A DNA stretch of 64,000 nucleotides from Alicyclobacillus sp. GTDB lineage: Bacteria; Bacillota; Bacilli; Alicyclobacillales; Alicyclobacillaceae. The position numbers were made by a program, and so were the translations under genes. The stretch's first letter is position 1. The number at the start of each line of letters is the position of its first letter. Shown in pieces: positions 61,176 through 64,000 of the stretch. Under the pieces are notes generated by a model. That model was not told the origin of the DNA, searched no databases, and worked only from the letters and a program-made list of their open reading frames with translations. The stretch spans positions 62,001-126,000 of the forward strand of contig JAIMBT010000008.1 in assembly GCA_023511295.1 (NCBI GenBank). The letters are read 5' to 3'.

Positions 61176-61994
61176 ATGCCGGAACGGCTGCAGAAGGTGC
61201 TGGCGCGGGCTGGGATTGCTTCACGCCGCAAGAGTGAGGAATTAATCATCAGTGGTCGAGTGACGGTCGACCACCAGGTCGTGCAAGCGTTGGGTACGAC
61301 GGTCGACCCATCACGTCAGGTCATCCATGTGGACGGCAAACCAATCGCAGCGCAAGATGTCACGTGCGTGTTGTTGCACAAGCCGGTCGCGTACGTGACG
61401 ACAACACATGACCCAGAAGGCCGACGCACGGTCATGGACCTCGTCTCGGGTCTCGATGTACGGCTGTACCCCGTCGGGCGCTTGGACTACGACTCGAGCG
61501 GCCTGTTGTTGCTGACCAACGACGGTGCCCTCACAGAGCGGTTGCTGCACCCGCGGTATCACGTGGAGAAGACGTACCGGGTCACGGTGGTGGGCATGCC
61601 GGAGGCGTCCGCGTTGAAACGGCTGCAGCAAGGCATTGAACTGGACGACGGCGTCACGGCACCGGCGCAAGTGGTCGTCCTCCGGCATCACCCCAAAGAG
61701 TCCGTGCTCGAAGTGACCATCCACGAGGGACGGAATCGCCAAATCCGACGGATGTTCGAAGCCATCGGCAACCCAGTGAAGCGGCTCAAACGTATCCGCT
61801 TCGGTCCGCTGACCATCGACCGGCTGGCCTCTGGACATTGGCGACCGCTGCGGCCGGAGGAATGGGTTGCGCTGTATGCGGCGGTGGACCTCACGCCGCC
61901 GGAGTCGGCGGTCCGACCTGTGAAGCTGGGGTCGAACCAGCGGCACGGAACAGCGAGGAATCGGAGGGCTCCGATGGAGCGCCGGAAACGGTAG
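61176..61994 (+). CDS. rluB: Pseudouridine synthase RluB-like
   Basis: A 272-residue protein with an S4 domain (ERLQKVLARAGIASRRKSEE) and the catalytic Asp in YPVGRLDYDSSGLLLLTNDG; NRQIRRMFEAIGNPVKRLKR follows. It modifies 23S rRNA. TATAAT at 61129-61134 is a possible promoter with weak -35. A C-terminal Arg-rich tail extends beyond the core. Order spmB-rluB is as in B. subtilis. Confidence 0.92.
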   Translation: MPERLQKVLARAGIASRRKSEELIISGRVTVDHQVVQALGTTVDPSRQVIHVDGKPIAAQDVTCVLLHKPVAYVTTTHDPEGRRTVMDLVSGLDVRLYPVGRLDYDSSGLLLLTNDGALTERLLHPRYHVEKTYRVTVVGMPEASALKRLQQGIELDDGVTAPAQVVVLRHHPKESVLEVTIHEGRNRQIRRMFEAIGNPVKRLKRIRFGPLTIDRLASGHWRPLRPEEWVALYAAVDLTPPESAVRPVKLGSNQRHGTARNRRAPMERRKR

Positions 61995-62001
61995 ATCTGC
62001 C

Positions 62002-62027
62002 AAGCGGCACGCGACTGCGTGCCGCTT
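62002..62027 (+). terminator. 11-bp-stem hairpin after rluB
   Basis: AAGCGGCACGC (62002-62012), loop GACT, GCGTGCCGCTT (62017-62027). Perfect stem without a T-tract. It may limit read-through from rluB to resD. Confidence 0.55.
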
Positions 62028-62091
62028 CACTGCGGGCGTCAGCCAGCGGATCGGCAGATGTCCGATGCGTAGGGAAGGGAGCGAGGACGAG

Positions 62092-62799
62092 ATGGAACAG
62101 CAGCCGCACGTGTTGGTCGTCGACGACGAAGAGCGGATTCGGCGTTTGGTGCGCATGTACCTGGAACGCAGCGGATTCGAAGTGGACGAGGCTGCGGATG
62201 GGAGCGAAGCGCTCAGTATGGCGATGTCCAAACCTTACGCGCTGCTCATCCTGGACCTGATGCTGCCGGGCATGGACGGACGCGACGTCTGCGCCGAGGT
62301 TCGCAAGCACTCGGACGTCCCCATCATCATGCTCACCGCAGCCGGGGACGAAGCGCAACGCATTCACGGCTTTGAAATCGGCGCCGACGACTATGTGGTG
62401 AAACCGTTCAGCCCGCGGGAACTGGTGATGCGCGCAAAGGCGCTGTTGCGCCGTGCGTCGGAGTCGCCACGGCCCCATCCCGGCGTAGATCAGCTGATCA
62501 CGTTTCCGGGCCTGGTGGTGCACCTGGACGCTCGTCGGGTCGAAGTGGAGGACGTGGAGATCAATCTGACCCCGAAGGAGTTTGATCTGCTCGTCTACAT
62601 GGCCCAGCGCCCGGACAAGGTCTTCACGCGGGAGGAACTGTTGCGCGACGTCTGGAACTACCAATTTTACGGAGATCAACGAACGGTCGATACCCACATC
62701 AAGCGCCTTCGAGAGAAACTCGGCCAAGTGTCGGAGCGTGTGAGTCAGTACATTGGCACGGTCTGGGGCGTGGGCTATCGGTTTGAGGTCACGTCGTGA
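62092..62799 (+). CDS. resD: Response regulator ResD
   Basis: A 235-residue OmpR/PhoB-family regulator; ATG 62092 with GCGAGG upstream (ATG 62065 is another option). Receiver: VLVVDDEERIRRLVRMYLER, phospho-Asp in LLILDLMLPGMDG, Lys in YVVKPFSPRE. Winged helix: LTPKEFDLLVYMAQRPDKVF, VGYRFEV. Very close in pattern to B. subtilis ResD, which controls respiration under low oxygen. The resABC genes for cytochrome c maturation are not between rluB and resD here. Confidence 0.9.
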   Translation: MEQQPHVLVVDDEERIRRLVRMYLERSGFEVDEAADGSEALSMAMSKPYALLILDLMLPGMDGRDVCAEVRKHSDVPIIMLTAAGDEAQRIHGFEIGADDYVVKPFSPRELVMRAKALLRRASESPRPHPGVDQLITFPGLVVHLDARRVEVEDVEINLTPKEFDLLVYMAQRPDKVFTREELLRDVWNYQFYGDQRTVDTHIKRLREKLGQVSERVSQYIGTVWGVGYRFEVTS

Positions 62800-64000
62800 T
62801 TCGCAACAGTATCGTCGCGAAGTTGTGGCTGACCATCGTCGGCATGGTCTGCGTCGTGCTGTTGTTGTTATCGCTACTTCTGCAGCAGTTTCTGGACAAC
62901 TTCGTCTTTGAACAACAGACCAAGGAAATGACGCGCTTGGCTGCCAGCATTGCGACCCTGATTCGGCAGAATACCGACCTGGCCCGGGCAGAGGCGGTCG
63001 CCCTGCAGCTGGCGAAGGTCTCGGGAAACGCACACATATCGATGGCGATCCCGCTCGCTACCAACGCACATCTGGGGCGCATCTATCAGAGCTTGCCGGC
63101 TGCAGAACAGGCACAATTGCGACAAGGGCAACCGGTGGCCGTGCGTGGAGGCGTGATGGGCCACGATACGTTGGCCGTTTTCGAGTCCGTTCGGCCCGCG
63201 TACGCAAATGGGATGGGCTTGATTGTCGTCACCCAACCGGAAAGCGTGTTGGACGATCCCATGACCCGCATGCGCAACCTCATCGTGTTTGCGACGGCGT
63301 TGGGCATTCTGCTGACGACGGGGCTTGCGTTTGTGGTGTCGAAAAATTTGTCCCGGCCGCTGGTCCAGATGAACAGGGCGGCAGAACAGATGGCGAAAGG
63401 AAACTTTCGTCAGCGGGTGGAGGTCGTCACCACGGATGAGGTCGGCCGCTTGGGCCGAACGTTCAACCAGCTCGCGGGTGAGTTGCAACAGACCATCGCG
63501 GCGCTGTCCGTCGAAAAGGACCAGTTGAGCAGTATCCTCTCCTCGCTGGTCGACGGCGTGGTCGCTGCCGATTTGCGGGGCCGCATCCGCCTCATGAATC
63601 CGCCAGCTCGTAAACGCCTGCAGGCACTGCGAGAGCTGACGCACGACGACGATGGACCGGTGGAGACGCTCCCCAGCGGCCTGATGTCGATGCTCGCCAC
63701 CGTGGTCGACTTGAACCAGACACAGGTGCGTCAGATGACCTGGCAGGGACGCGTGATTCATGCGACGATGACCCCACTCTACGAATCGGATGGAACAACG
63801 GTTCGCGGCGTGGTGTGCGTGTTTCGAGATATCACGGAAGAGCAGAAGTTGGACCGCCTCCGCAAGGACTTCATCGCCAACGTGTCGCACGAGCTGCGCA
63901 CGCCACTGAGTATGATGCAGGGGTACGCCGAAGCGCTGTTGGACGAATTCGGCGACGACCCAGAGCAGCGCCGGGAATTGACGGGCATCATCCACGACGA
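62796..64000 (+). CDS. resE: Sensor histidine kinase ResE, 3'-truncated by the window edge
   Basis: GTG 62796 overlaps the resD stop by four bases. Visible parts: TM1 (LWLTIVGMVCVVLLLLSLLL), an extracellular sensor of about 140 residues, TM2 (NLIVFATALGILLTTGLAFV), a HAMP domain (SRPLVQMNRAAEQMAKGNF), a PAS domain and the start of the kinase with H-box FIANVSHELRTPLSMMQGY. The catalytic ATPase part lies beyond the window. Confidence 0.9.
   Translation, partial: MIRNSIVAKLWLTIVGMVCVVLLLLSLLLQQFLDNFVFEQQTKEMTRLAASIATLIRQNTDLARAEAVALQLAKVSGNAHISMAIPLATNAHLGRIYQSLPAAEQAQLRQGQPVAVRGGVMGHDTLAVFESVRPAYANGMGLIVVTQPESVLDDPMTRMRNLIVFATALGILLTTGLAFVVSKNLSRPLVQMNRAAEQMAKGNFRQRVEVVTTDEVGRLGRTFNQLAGELQQTIAALSVEKDQLSSILSSLVDGVVAADLRGRIRLMNPPARKRLQALRELTHDDDGPVETLPSGLMSMLATVVDLNQTQVRQMTWQGRVIHATMTPLYESDGTTVRGVVCVFRDITEEQKLDRLRKDFIANVSHELRTPLSMMQGYAEALLDEFGDDPEQRRELTGIIHD

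Noticed and set aside
1-64000. CRISPR arrays, insertion sequences, prophage, tRNA or rRNA genes
   Set aside because: No regularly spaced repeats, transposase motifs, phage genes, cloverleaf-like sequences or rRNA signatures were noticed. The 12-bp array at 28287-28322 has no spacers and is too short for CRISPR.

Overview
The window reads as chromosomal core of a GC-rich, aerobic, spore-forming Firmicute, most like the Alicyclobacillaceae. Gene order follows the Bacillus subtilis block yqhY-nusB-xseAB-ispA-dxs-tlyA-nadK-recN-spoIVB-spo0A, then bkd, then nudF-yqxK-spoIIM-xerD-drm-dacF-spoIIA-spoVA, then scpAB-spmAB-rluB-resDE. Assignment to a family is an inference from gene order, GC content and sporulation genes; no rRNA or tRNA is present. 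Nearly all genes are on the + strand, with frequent GTG/TTG starts and 1-4 base stop/start overlaps.

Bases 1-13.9 kb: an envelope-stress trio (Asp23/Gls24, AmaP, DUF2273), nusB, a TsaD-like paralogue, a ferredoxin-NADP reductase with its own sigma-A promoter, xseA-xseB-ispA, then a roughly 600-nt gene-free stretch followed by oapA and dxs. The order ispA / large non-coding RNA / oapA / dxs is the hallmark of OLE RNA (Ornate, Large, Extremophilic) and its membrane partner OapA; this is the most striking element of the window. tlyA, a small membrane protein gene, nadK and recN follow.

Bases 14-25.8 kb: spoIVB and spo0A (Spo0A-box-like sites upstream), a DMT transporter, a c-di-AMP (ydaO-type) riboswitch directly before a LysM/lytic transglycosylase gene, a short gerP-like cluster, two small heat shock proteins flanking a HhH-GPD glycosylase, a GH18 protein, an MBL-fold hydrolase, and molybdopterin genes (a MoaD-MoaE fusion and MoaC).

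Bases 25.8-43.3 kb: a branched-chain amino acid catabolic island. A sigma-54 activator (BkdR-like) precedes a sigma-54 promoter with upstream repeats, then leucine dehydrogenase, E3, E1 alpha/beta, E2, lipA, lipB, a 33-codon membrane ORF, methylmalonyl-CoA mutase, a B12-domain/epimerase fusion, an acyl-CoA carboxylase beta subunit, an M20 peptidase and an amino acid permease. Together these would carry Val/Ile carbon to succinyl-CoA and supply the lipoate needed by the dehydrogenase.

Bases 43.3-64 kb: nudF, endonuclease Q, spoIIM, an RNHCP zinc protein in the slot where B. subtilis has fur, a YqzK-like protein, xerD, deoB, a DUF1540 gene, dacF, a divergent XRE-TPR regulator, spoIIAA-AB-sigF (with a sigma-H promoter match), spoVAC-AD-AEb-AEa, a site-2 protease, scpAB, DUF2953 and GerW (YtfJ), spmAB, rluB and resD-resE (resE runs off the window; resABC are absent). 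No insertion sequences, prophage or CRISPR arrays were seen.
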